Origin: an uncultured Prevotellaceae bacterium
GTDB lineage: Bacteria > Bacteroidota > Bacteroidia > Bacteroidales > Bacteroidaceae
Reading direction: 5' to 3'
DNA length: 64,000 nt
Assembly: GCA_900317305.1 (NCBI GenBank)
Contig: ONGG01000010.1
Coordinates: 62,001 to 126,000 of the forward strand
Shown: piece after piece, positions 51,579 to 61,125 of the stretch
Position numbering within the stretch: position 1 is the first letter of the stretch
Layout of the letters: every line of letters begins with the position of its first letter
Notes under the pieces: model-generated
The model's input: the letters and a program-made list of their open reading frames with translations, nothing else
Database searches by the model: none
Told to the model about the DNA's origin: nothing
Made by a program: the position numbers and the translations under genes

Positions 51579-53555
51579 TTAATAATTTTGGGGTATGTAG
51601 ATGATGCCCAGTTTCTGGGCTCTTTCTGCATTTCTGTTTCTGGTCTTTTTCTTTTTCTCGGCCTTCTGCTTGATGAGGGCACTGGGCTTCTGCCGGTAAG
51701 CGGGTGTGGAAGCCGGGTTCCAATTGCGCTCAAAAGGCCAGCGGGCCTTGCACTCTATCTTTTCGGGGTAGTAGTACACGGTCTCGGCCTGTTGGTTGTT
51801 TGCATACTCGCCGGTATCCCAGCGGCCGTTGTCGTTGGCATCGGCAAACACGCGCAGGTAGTACTCGCCGGGCTTCACATACTCGAAGGTGAAGTCGCCA
51901 GTGGACGAAGACAGTTGCCGTTGCACCCGTTGCGATTTGTCGATGAGCTCACCCACATAGGGCACATCTTGGTCGCGCACGATGTGGAAGATAATGGTGC
52001 TGAAATCATCGGCTGTCCTTACGCGGGTGCCTTTTCTCGTGGCAGCACAGGCTTTGCCGTAGATGTCGACGAAGGCGGCAGAGTCGATCTCGAGTTTGTA
52101 TTCCCTGCCAAGGCTCCACAGGTTGGCTGTGGTGTCGGGCCGCAACACGAATATGCGTTGGGCGGGTGGGATGTTTTTGTCGGCGTCGAGTGTGCGGTCG
52201 GCGAGCACGAATGGCCGCTCCTCCCATAGGGTATCGTTCTTCGCATAGAGGCGTATGCCGGCGGTGTCGATACGGGCGATAGGTGTGGCCGACTCAATAC
52301 CCACATAGTCGAAGGGGTTCATGTCGGAGGCGATTTGCAGTTTCAGTTCGAGGGGTTTTGCTGCCATCTCGGTCTCAAACTTCTCGCCCTTCTTCTTGGC
52401 CTTTTCCTGTTTTTTCTGCCAAGTCTCAAATTCCTTTTGCTGCTGTTTCAGGCGTTTGGCTAATGGGTTCTTCGAGAGGATGGAGAGGGTGTCGGTCTTG
52501 GCTGCCAACACGCCAGTGGTGTCGGTGCCCAGGAATTTCACTTCCACCTCAAGGGTGTCTTGGTTCACCAACAGGGTGTCGCGCAGCCAGTAGGTGAGGG
52601 TGTCGCGGCGCTCTGAGGCCTCAAGCAAGAAGGCGTCGTGCTCGTCGAAGTTCAGTCCGCGGAAGGTGGGCGTCTGCTCGTGTCCGGCACTGAAGAAGAG
52701 CGTGAAGTGGTCGGCTTCCTTGCGCTCGTTTTTCACCAGATAGCGCTCGGTCTGTGTCTCGGTGAAGGCACGCAGCACGATATCGTCGGGCAGGAAGTGG
52801 GTATAGCCTGTCTGGTTGATGTTCTCGATATGGAGGGAGTCACGCCAGATGGTGTCTTGGCGCACGTCGGGCTTCGACGTGGGTACGATGATGTCGCTGT
52901 TGAAGGCTATTTTCTCACTTTTCTGAGAGAACATATAGTTGCCGTCGGTATCTTGCAGCGCATAGATGTGGTATTGGCCAGGAGCCACGCCTTTCACCAC
53001 GAAGTGTCCTGAGGGGTCGGTGCGTGCCACCCTGATCATGGGGGTGGTGGTGAAGGCGGTGTCGTTCAGGTTGTCGTAGAGTCCCACGAGGATGCCTTTC
53101 ACGGGTTCCAGATTCTCGGCCTCGAGCACATATCCGGCCACCTCCATGGTGTCGATGACGGTCCCGGTGGAGAAGCTGTAGGTGAAGTTACCGAGGGGAT
53201 TGTCCTCGTTGTTGTCGGTGATGGCATCCGAGAAGTCGATGGTGTAGGTGGTGTTGGGCTGGAGCGAGTCGTTGAGTTGAACGATGATGCGCTTGCCGGC
53301 ACCCTTGATCTCAGGCACCTCCAGTTGTGGAGGTGACACCACCACGTTCTCCGTGGGATTATCGATTTTGATGAACTCGTCGAAATAGATGGTGATGTGT
53401 CTGGAGTCGACACCCGTGGCCATGTCGGCAGGCACGGCACCTACCACGCGAGGGGGTGTTTCGTCATACCATCCACCATCGGGCTGCCCCATGCGGGCAC
53501 AGCCAGAGAGGGCCACGAGGGTGAGGGTCAATATGTAGAGAAATGGTTTTCTCAT
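51579..53555 (-). CDS. Ig-like domain (Big_5) lipoprotein
   Basis: The 658 residues start KPFLYILTLTLVALSGCARMG, a lipoprotein signal with Cys19. An SbsA-type Ig-like domain (about 33-135; ETPPRVVGAVPADMATGVD, ITIYFDEFIKID, NTTYTIDFSDAITDNN) and a carboxypeptidase-regulatory-like beta domain (about 143-210; GILVGLYDNLND, GVAPGQYHIYALQD) follow. The long remainder ends in a Lys/Arg-rich tail (KQKAEKKKKTRNRNAERA). This is a surface or periplasmic structural protein of unknown function, widespread in Bacteroidetes. Its start overlaps the GH3 stop by four bases (ATGA). Confidence 0.85.
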   Translation of the reverse strand: MRKPFLYILTLTLVALSGCARMGQPDGGWYDETPPRVVGAVPADMATGVDSRHITIYFDEFIKIDNPTENVVVSPPQLEVPEIKGAGKRIIVQLNDSLQPNTTYTIDFSDAITDNNEDNPLGNFTYSFSTGTVIDTMEVAGYVLEAENLEPVKGILVGLYDNLNDTAFTTTPMIRVARTDPSGHFVVKGVAPGQYHIYALQDTDGNYMFSQKSEKIAFNSDIIVPTSKPDVRQDTIWRDSLHIENINQTGYTHFLPDDIVLRAFTETQTERYLVKNERKEADHFTLFFSAGHEQTPTFRGLNFDEHDAFLLEASERRDTLTYWLRDTLLVNQDTLEVEVKFLGTDTTGVLAAKTDTLSILSKNPLAKRLKQQQKEFETWQKKQEKAKKKGEKFETEMAAKPLELKLQIASDMNPFDYVGIESATPIARIDTAGIRLYAKNDTLWEERPFVLADRTLDADKNIPPAQRIFVLRPDTTANLWSLGREYKLEIDSAAFVDIYGKACAATRKGTRVRTADDFSTIIFHIVRDQDVPYVGELIDKSQRVQRQLSSSTGDFTFEYVKPGEYYLRVFADANDNGRWDTGEYANNQQAETVYYYPEKIECKARWPFERNWNPASTPAYRQKPSALIKQKAEKKKKTRNRNAERAQKLGIIYIPQNY

Positions 53556-55060
53556 GCGTTCATCTCAATGAGTTCGTTGATTACCCGTCGGCTGTTGGAG
53601 AGGCGGGGCACCTTGTGCTGTCCGCCCAGTTTGCCTTTTGATTTCATCCATTGGTTGAAGAGGTCGCGACGGGCTTTGATGACCTCGAGGTGCTGCAGGG
53701 TAATGTCTTTGTAGCGCTTGGCCTCGTAGTCGCTGTTGATCTCCTGCAGTTTCTGGTCGAGCAGATGTGCGAAGCGGTCAAGGTCGTCGGGCTCCTTGGC
53801 GAATTCTATCATCCACTGGTGCCGGCACTTGGCCTTGTTGTCCATAAACACAGGGGCAGCGGTGTATTCGAGCACCTCGGCTCCGGTCTGCTCGCAGGCG
53901 TAGGCGAGGCCTTTCTCTGCGTTGTCTACGATAAGTTCCTCGCCGAAGGCATTGATGAAGTGCTTGGTGCGCCCGGTGATGATGAACTTATAGGGGTTTT
54001 TCGAGGTGAAAGTGACAGTGTCGCCGATAAGGTATCTCCAGAGTCCGCACGAGGTGGAGATGACCATGGCGTAGTTGCGCCCTGTCTGCACACCGCTCAG
54101 TGGCACCACGGTGGGATGCTCCTTGTCGATCTCCTCCATGGGGATGAACTCGTAGAAGATGTCGTAGTCGAGCATGAGGAGCATGGCACTGTCGTTGGGG
54201 TCGTCTTGCAGGCCGAAGAAGCCCTCGCTGGCGTTGTAGGTCTCCATGTAGTGCATGTTGGGCGAGGGGATGATCTCCTTGTACTGCTGGCGGTAGGGAG
54301 TGAAGGCCACGCCACCGTGGAAGAACACCTCAAGGTCGGGCCATACCTCGGTGATGTTGCTCTTGCCTGAGATCTCGAGCACACGGGTAAGCACGGAGAG
54401 CATCCATGAGGGCACGCCCGAGATGTTGGTCACTTTCTTGTTGATGGTCTCACGGGCAATGCGGTCGCGTTTCACCTCGAAGTCGGAGAGCAGAGTGGTC
54501 TTCTTGCACGGCACGCGCACCAGGTTGGCCAGGGGGTTGATGTTCTCGATGAGGATGGCGCTCAGGTCGCCCACCAACGAGTTGCTGAAGTCGTAGTTGG
54601 GCGCATGGCTGCCACCGAGGATGAGGGCCCTGCCGTCGAAGAGGCGGCTCTTGGGGTTGTTGCGCAGGTAGAGGGCCACGGAGTCGAACCCGCCGGCATA
54701 GTGTATATGCTGGAGTCCCTCGTTGCTCACGGGGATGAACTTGCTCTTGTCGTTGGTGGTGCCCGACGACTTGGCGTACCATTTCACGCTGCCAGGCCAA
54801 AGCACGTCGTGCTCACCATGACGCATGCGGTCGATGTCGTTCTTCAGTTCCTCGTAGGTGTTCACAGGCACGTTCTGTGCGAATTGCTCATAGTTCTTGG
54901 TGGAACTGAACAGATGGTTGATGCCATATTCGGTGTCACGGGCACGTTCTATCAGCCGGTGCATCACTTGGTTCTGGAGTGCTTCGGCATCATGATAGTG
55001 GCGGTCGAGTTCTTTCTGCCGGGCAGAGAAGACCAAACTGGCTATTTTCGTTATGCTCAT
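53552..55060 (-). CDS. GH3 auxin-responsive-promoter family acyl-adenylase
   Basis: The 502-residue protein is of the GH3 family, named after plant enzymes that link jasmonate or auxin to amino acids through an acyl-adenylate. Visible adenylation blocks are KWYAKSSGTTNDKSKFIPVS (P-loop-like), ASEGFFGLQDDPND and LIGDTVTFTSKNPYKFIITGRTKHF. The bacterial substrate is unknown. I chose MSITKIASLVFS at 55060; in-frame ATGs further up would add 16 residues overlapping the promoter region. It leads a six-gene minus-strand operon ending at ctp. Confidence 0.85.
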   Translation of the reverse strand: MSITKIASLVFSARQKELDRHYHDAEALQNQVMHRLIERARDTEYGINHLFSSTKNYEQFAQNVPVNTYEELKNDIDRMRHGEHDVLWPGSVKWYAKSSGTTNDKSKFIPVSNEGLQHIHYAGGFDSVALYLRNNPKSRLFDGRALILGGSHAPNYDFSNSLVGDLSAILIENINPLANLVRVPCKKTTLLSDFEVKRDRIARETINKKVTNISGVPSWMLSVLTRVLEISGKSNITEVWPDLEVFFHGGVAFTPYRQQYKEIIPSPNMHYMETYNASEGFFGLQDDPNDSAMLLMLDYDIFYEFIPMEEIDKEHPTVVPLSGVQTGRNYAMVISTSCGLWRYLIGDTVTFTSKNPYKFIITGRTKHFINAFGEELIVDNAEKGLAYACEQTGAEVLEYTAAPVFMDNKAKCRHQWMIEFAKEPDDLDRFAHLLDQKLQEINSDYEAKRYKDITLQHLEVIKARRDLFNQWMKSKGKLGGQHKVPRLSNSRRVINELIEMNA

Positions 55061-55105
55061 TATTTCGTTTTGTGATATTGCCCGTAGGGCAAAACTATGG
55101 AAATG

Positions 55106-55113
55106 CAAATTTA
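55106..55113 (-). promoter_or_regulatory. -7 element of the GH3-to-ctp operon
   Basis: TAAATTTG on the minus strand, 45 bases before the GH3 ATG. The upstream TTTG is not at the usual distance. Confidence 0.4.
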
Positions 55114-55236
55114 CCCCAAACTTTTGTAATACTTGAGGTTTTCACTATTTTTAACGGCAATCCCCCTGCTGTGCACAGCAGAGGGAGATTCGTAGCACGG
55201 ATGTGCGTGCTTTATGGGTGGGGATGCACGAAAAGG

Positions 55237-56272
<1,036 letters not shown>

Positions 56273-56283
<11 letters not shown>

Positions 56284-57535
56284 ATTTCTTGAAAACGACA
56301 CATGCGTTGTGACCGCCAAAGCCGAAGGTGTTGCTGATAGCAGCTCTCACGGTGCGCTTCTGTGCCTTGTTGAAGGTGAAGTTGAGGTTGTAGTCGATCT
56401 CCTCGTCCTTGTCGTCCTCCTCGTGGTTGATGGTGGGAGGAATAATGTCGTTCTGTACGGCAAGGATGGTGAGCATGGCTTCCACGGCACCAGCGGCACC
56501 GAGCAGGTGACCCGTCATCGACTTCGTACTGCTAATATTGAGCTTGTAGGCCGACTCGCCAAACACTTCCTTGATGGCCTTGGCCTCGGAGATGTCACCC
56601 ACATGGGTAGAGGTGCCATGAACGTTGATGTAGTCGATGTCCTCTGGGCGCAGACCGGAGTCGCGGAGGGCATTCTCCATCACCAGGCGGGCTCCCAGAC
56701 CCTCGGGGTGTGAGGCGGTGATATGATAGGCGTCGGCACTCTCGCCCTCGCCCACCATCTCGGCATAAATCTTGGCTCCACGGGCCTTGGCGTGCTCCAG
56801 TTCCTCAAGGATAAGGCATCCGGCACCCTCGCCCATCACGAAACCGTCGCGGCTCTTGCTGAAGGGGCGTGAGGCGGTGGTGGGGTCGTCGTTGCGGGTG
56901 GAGAGGGCTTTCATCGCATTGAAGCCGCCTACGCCGCAGGCGCAGATGGCTGCCTCGGCACCACCGGCTACGATGGCATTGGCCTTGCCCAGACGAATCT
57001 GGTTGAAGGCATCGGCCAGGGCATTGCTCGAAGAGGCACAGGCCGATGTGGTGGTATAGTTGGGGCCATGGAAACCGAAATGGATGGAAATCTGTCCGGA
57101 AGCAATGTCGGCAATCATCTTCGGGATGAAGAACGGACTGAATTTCGGACCGGCGGCCTCATGGGCGCCATACATTTTCACTTCGGTCTCAAAAGTCTTG
57201 ATTCCGCCAATGCCCACACCGTAAATCACGCCGATGCGGTTCTTGTCTTCCTGGTCAAGATCCATGCCGCTGTCCTTCACGGCCTGGATGGCGGCTATCA
57301 TGGCTAGTTGGGTGTAGCGGTCCATCTTACGGGCCTCCTTTCCATCAAGGAAGTCGGTGATGGCCAGGTCTTTCACCTCACAGGCGAAATGTGTCTTGAA
57401 GAGACTGCTGTCGAAACCTTTTATTTCGGCCGCACCACTCACACCAGCTAATGCGTTCTTCCAAGTTTCCTCGGGTGAGTTGCCCAATGGTGTGACGGCA
57501 CCAAGGCCTGTTACTACTACTCTCTTAAGTTCCAT
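56273..57535 (-). CDS. fabF: Beta-ketoacyl-ACP synthase II
   Basis: FabF performs the condensing step of fatty-acid elongation with malonyl-ACP. The 420 residues show the Cys-His-His triad in TTTSACASSSNALADAF, NVHGTSTHVGD and SKSMTGHLLGAAGAVEA, and the C-terminal ISNTFGFGGHNACVVFKK. All match KAS II. It follows acpP by 104 bases containing a large hairpin, and overlaps rnc, the common acpP-fabF-rnc order. Confidence 0.97.
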
Positions 57536-57564
57536 TAAGTTATCAATTGAAATTCAACATTAAA

Positions 57565-57621
57565 TTTTATGGTTTATAGTGCGGCATGTACTATCGGTGC
57601 CGACAACTATAAACCATAAAA
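57565..57621 (-). promoter_or_regulatory. Large hairpin between acpP and fabF
   Basis: TTTTATGGTTTATAGT (57565-57580) is exactly inverted at 57606-57621. The 25-base loop holds a second stem, CGGCA/TGCCG (57582-57586 and 57598-57602). No U-run follows on the minus strand, so it is more likely an RNA-stability, attenuation or processing element than a full terminator. Confidence 0.6.
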
Positions 57622-57639
57622 AAAGGTATGGAGGTAGGG

Positions 57640-57876
57640 TTATTTGCTGTGCTCCTCGATATAGGAGATGGCGTCACCAACAGTGGCGATCTTCTCAGCG
57701 TCCTCGTCGGGGATGTTCACCTCGAATACACGCTCAAACTCCATAATCAACTCTACGGTGTCGAGAGAGTCTGCACCCAGGTCATTCTGGAAGCTTGCCT
57801 CTGGCTTAATCTCATCTTCACTTATACAGAGTTTGTCAACGATAATGTCCCTAACTTTTTTCTCGATTTCTGACAT
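57640..57876 (-). CDS. acpP: Acyl carrier protein
   Basis: ACP carries growing acyl chains on a phosphopantetheine arm. The 78 residues are acidic and contain [16 protein letters not shown], with the modified serine in DSL near residue 37. It starts [16 protein letters not shown]. It is first in an operon with fabF and rnc and has a good promoter upstream. The arm is made from CoA, for which coaD is encoded at 22971-23426. Confidence 0.97.
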   Translation of the reverse strand: MSEIEKKVRDIIVDKLCISEDEIKPEASFQNDLGADSLDTVELIMEFERVFEVNIPDEDAEKIATVGDAISYIEEHSK

Positions 57877-57928
57877 AATACTTTTGCTTTAAAATGATTA
57901 TTAATATTCTTTTTTTGAAATCCGGGTG

Positions 57929-57960
57929 CAAAGGTGCGAATTTTTATCCATGTGTGCAAA
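57929..57960 (-). promoter_or_regulatory. Promoter of acpP-fabF-rnc
   Basis: On the minus strand TTTG (57957-57960), 20 bases, CACCTTTG (57929-57936), one mismatch from TAnnTTTG. The predicted start is about 45 bases before acpP. Confidence 0.6.
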
Positions 57961-58049
57961 TTTTTTTTGGAAAAAAGCAAGTCGCATTGCACAAACACCA
58001 TACGATTGTGCAAATTTTTGCCCCCATTGGGAAAAAAAAGAGGCAATAA

Positions 58050-58081
58050 TTTGGGATGTCTTTGAATAATTGTTATATTTG
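58050..58081 (+). promoter_or_regulatory. Promoter of the DUF4254-GT9-rubredoxin operon
   Basis: TTTG (58050-58053), 20 bases, TATATTTG (58074-58081). This is a full consensus match, 48 bases before the DUF4254 ATG. Confidence 0.75.
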
Positions 58082-58129
58082 CATATTGTTCGTCCTTGTA
58101 GGGACTTAAATCATTAATATACGAAATAT

Positions 58130-58735
58130 ATGTCAAACACTGATAAATACAACGAGGTTTTCAGCAAGGCTGTCAACGATTATCATGTCCTCGACAATGT
58201 CGACACGCCCATCAACAATCCCTACGACCGTGACTCGCTTGAGAACCGTCTTTACCTGAAGTGCTGGATTGATGCCGTGCAGTGGCACCTTGAGGACCTG
58301 ATCCGCGACCCGCACATCGACCCGCTGGAGGCGCTCTCGCTCAAGCGGCGCATCGACCGCAGCAATCAGGACCGTACCGATCTGGTGGAGCAGATTGACT
58401 CCTATTTCCTGCACCAGTATAGCGACGTGAACGTGCTGCCCGACGCCCGTATCAATACCGAGAGTCCGGCTTGGGCCATCGACAGGCTCTCTATCCTCTC
58501 GCTGAAAATCTACCACATGCGTGAGCAGGTGGAGCGTAAGGATGCCGACCAGGCTCATCTGGAGCGCTGCAGGGGGAAACTGGCCGTGTTGCTCGAGCAG
58601 CAACGCGACCTGTCGACGGCCATCGACCAGTTGCTCGACGACATCGCTGCCGGCCGTAAGTATATGAAGACCTATCGGCAGATGAAGATGTATAACGACC
58701 CTTCTACCAATCCCGTGCTTTACAAGAAAAAGTAG
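58130..58735 (+). CDS. DUF4254 protein
   Basis: The 201-residue, mainly helical, soluble protein has the DUF4254 features DRDSLENRLYLKCWIDAVQWHLEDLIRDP and RRIDRSNQDRTDLVEQID. Charged coiled-coil stretches (VERKDADQAHLERCRGKLAV) run to the end. Its function is unknown. In Bacteroidetes it is commonly next to a family 9 glycosyltransferase, as here with a 4-base gap, so a role in lipopolysaccharide core assembly is a reasonable inference. Confidence 0.85.
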   Translation: MSNTDKYNEVFSKAVNDYHVLDNVDTPINNPYDRDSLENRLYLKCWIDAVQWHLEDLIRDPHIDPLEALSLKRRIDRSNQDRTDLVEQIDSYFLHQYSDVNVLPDARINTESPAWAIDRLSILSLKIYHMREQVERKDADQAHLERCRGKLAVLLEQQRDLSTAIDQLLDDIAAGRKYMKTYRQMKMYNDPSTNPVLYKKK

Positions 58736-58739
58736 AGTC

Positions 58740-59801
58740 ATGTCATCAAGTAACGAACATCTCCTGATTATCCGTTTTTCTGCGCTGGGCGACGTGGCGA
58801 TGATGGTGCCTGTGGTCTATTCGCTGGCCACACAGTATCCCCATCTCAGGATAACGGTGCTCAGTCGCGACTTCGCCCGGCCCTTCTTCGATGGCCTTGC
58901 CCACAACGTAGGGTTCATGGAGGTCGACCTGAAGAAGGAGGTGAAGGGCATCACGGGACTCAATGCGCTCTATCGGCGACTCAAGGCCAAGCATTTCACC
59001 GCCGTGGCCGATATGCACGGGGTGCTGCGCACCCATTACCTGCGCCAGCGTTTCCTTATCGATGGTTTCCATGTGGCGCATATCAACAAGCACCGTTCCG
59101 GCAAGCGCCGGCTCGTCAGACCGAAAGACAAGCAGATGGTGCAGCAGCCTACCTCGTTTCAGAACTATGCCGAGGTACTCTCCCGCCTGGGTTATCCCGT
59201 GAATTTGGAGTTCAAGTCAATTTTCCCTCCTCAGGGTGGCAACCTTCGTCTGCTCTCGCCTGCCGACTTACAGGAGAAGAAGACGTTTGAGAAATGGATT
59301 GGCGTGGCTCCTTTCGCCGCCCATCAGGGCAAGGTGCTCGAGCCTGAGAAGACCGAGCAGGTGGTGCGTATGTTGCTGCAAAAGCATCCCAATGCCCGCA
59401 TCTTCCTTTTTGGCGGAGGAAGGAAAGAACGCGATGTTTTCGCGAGATGGTGCGCCGACATACCGAGGTGCTTTGCCGCCGCCGACCTTCTTAAAGGCAT
59501 TTCTGAGGAATTGATTCTGATGAGCCATCTCGACTTGATGGTGTCGATGGATAGTGCCAACCAGCACCTGGCGTCGCTTGTGGGCACTCCCGTGGTGAGC
59601 GTGTGGGGGGCTACCCACCCTTATGCGGGATTCCTGGGATGGGGCCAGACCGATGCCAACGTTGTGCAGGTAAACCTGCCTTGCCGCCCCTGCAGCATCT
59701 ATGGCAACAAACCCTGTATGAGGGGCGACTGGGCCTGTCTGCGCAACATCACGCCCGAAATGGTGGTGGAGCGGGTGGAGTATGTGCTCGATCATCGATG
59801 A
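58740..59801 (+). CDS. Glycosyltransferase family 9 (heptosyltransferase-like)
   Basis: The 353 residues have the GT9 start [20 protein letters not shown] (catalytic Asp in GDVAM) and a C-terminal GT-B fold with [37 protein letters not shown] and [21 protein letters not shown], the donor-binding block. The C-terminal [21 protein letters not shown] is cysteine-rich, as is usual in this family. It probably adds a heptose or similar sugar to the lipopolysaccharide core. No other core genes are near. Confidence 0.9.
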   Translation: MSSSNEHLLIIRFSALGDVAMMVPVVYSLATQYPHLRITVLSRDFARPFFDGLAHNVGFMEVDLKKEVKGITGLNALYRRLKAKHFTAVADMHGVLRTHYLRQRFLIDGFHVAHINKHRSGKRRLVRPKDKQMVQQPTSFQNYAEVLSRLGYPVNLEFKSIFPPQGGNLRLLSPADLQEKKTFEKWIGVAPFAAHQGKVLEPEKTEQVVRMLLQKHPNARIFLFGGGRKERDVFARWCADIPRCFAAADLLKGISEELILMSHLDLMVSMDSANQHLASLVGTPVVSVWGATHPYAGFLGWGQTDANVVQVNLPCRPCSIYGNKPCMRGDWACLRNITPEMVVERVEYVLDHR

Positions 59802-59832
59802 TTTTTTTACTCACTTAATACATTTTTACATT

Positions 59833-59988
59833 ATGAAGTACGTATGTGACACTTGTGGTTGGGTTTACGACCCCGAGGTGGGCGACCCCGACAACGGCAT
59901 TGAGCCCGGAACTGCTTTCGAGGACCTTCCAGAAGATTGGGTTTGCCCCATCTGTGGAGTAGGCAAAGAGGATTTCAGCGAGGAATAG
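59833..59988 (+). CDS. Rubredoxin
   Basis: The 51-residue protein has two CxxCG knuckles, [13 protein letters not shown] and [13 protein letters not shown], that hold a single iron. It starts [10 protein letters not shown] at 59833; a longer reading from 59782 would overlap the GT9 gene. Rubredoxins pass electrons to peroxide or oxygen-reducing enzymes such as rubrerythrin in anaerobes. No partner enzyme lies beside it. It is the last gene before a bidirectional terminator. Confidence 0.95.
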   Translation: MKYVCDTCGWVYDPEVGDPDNGIEPGTAFEDLPEDWVCPICGVGKEDFSEE

Positions 59989-60084
59989 TCGCCGATGTCT
60001 CTTGTCGGCAACAAGATGATGTTGCCGTGTGAAATGATAATGGATATGCTTCCGGGGCACAATGTGCTTCTTGGGGCACAAAAA

Positions 60085-60125
60085 TAAAAATCGCTAATCA
60101 TCCAACAGGTGATTAGCGATTTTTA
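60085..60125. terminator. Bidirectional terminator between rubredoxin and the aldo/keto reductase gene
   Basis: TAAAAATCGCTAATCA (60085-60100) is exactly inverted at 60110-60125 with a 9-base loop, with A and T runs at the ends. Confidence 0.9.
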
Positions 60126-60157
60126 TGGTTGATGCCTTAGCGTGATGCGGAATGACG

Positions 60158-61125
60158 CTATTCGAAAGGCTTGGCATGGATGCAACGCATGTTCTTCTCC
60201 AACTGGGCGGTGCTGCTGGCACCCACGAGCACCGAGGTGACACCCTTTTGGGCCAGGATCCACGACAGGGCCATCTCGGCGAGGGTCTCCCCACGTGCCT
60301 CGGCCTGACTGTTGAGGTCGCGCAACTGTTGAAGCAGTTGGGGCGTAAGGTCCTTGCTGCTGAGCGAGCCGCCGCGCGACATGCGCGAGTCGGCCGGAAT
60401 GCCGTTCAGGTAGCGGTCGGTGAGCAGGCCCTGTGCCAGGGGCGAGAACGAGATGAACCCGATACCGTGCTCATGGCAGTAGTCGAGGATACCTTCATCC
60501 AGGGGTGAGCGGTCGAGCAAGTTGAGCTTGCCCTGATAGATGAGCAGGGGCACATCGCGGCTGCGCAGGTACTCATCGGCAAAGCGCAGGGCCTCGAGGG
60601 GCCAGCGCGAGATGCCTACATAGAGTGCCTTGCCCGAGCGCACGATGTCGACGAGCGCCTGGAGGGTCTCCTCGAGAGGGGTCTCGGGGTCGTAGCGGTG
60701 ACTGTAGAACAGGTCGACGTAGTCGAGGTGCATGCGCCGCAGGCTTTGGTCAAGACTGGCGAAGAGATACTTGCGTGAGCCCCAGTTGCCATAGGGGCCC
60801 ACATATCGTAGCCGGCTTTCGAACTGATGAAGAGTTCGTCGCGGTAGGGAGCGAAATCCTCTACCATCAGCCTGCCCATGGTCTCTTCGGCAGTGCCGTA
60901 TGGCGGACCATAGTTGTTGGCCAGGTCGAAGTGGGTGATGCCATGGTCGAAAGCGTAGTGGGTGATATCGCGGCTGCGCTGGTAGGGGTCTACGTCGCCG
61001 AAATTGTGCCAGAATCCCAGCGACACTTTGGGCAGCAGGATGCCACTCTTGCCGCAGCGGCGGAAGAGCACGTCCGACTGTTCATAACGGTCGGGTGAAG
61101 CGATGTATTGGGGCTTGATGTTCAT
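60158..61125 (-). pseudogene. Aldo/keto reductase, frameshifted (YghZ-like)
   Basis: Two overlapping frames make one aldo/keto reductase of about 320 residues. Residues 1 to about 112 (61125 down to 60800) carry FDLANNYGPPYGTAEE with the catalytic Asp and Tyr and ISSKAGYDMW with the Lys. The other frame continues at GPYGNWGSRKYLFASLDQSL with YSHRYDPETPLEETLQAL (His) and ends VLVGASSTAQLEKNMR. The YghZ family reads KAGYDMWPGPYG across the join, so the site near 60798-60803 looks like a 4-base loss. A reading error is also possible. It follows ispG with an ATGA overlap. Confidence 0.9.
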
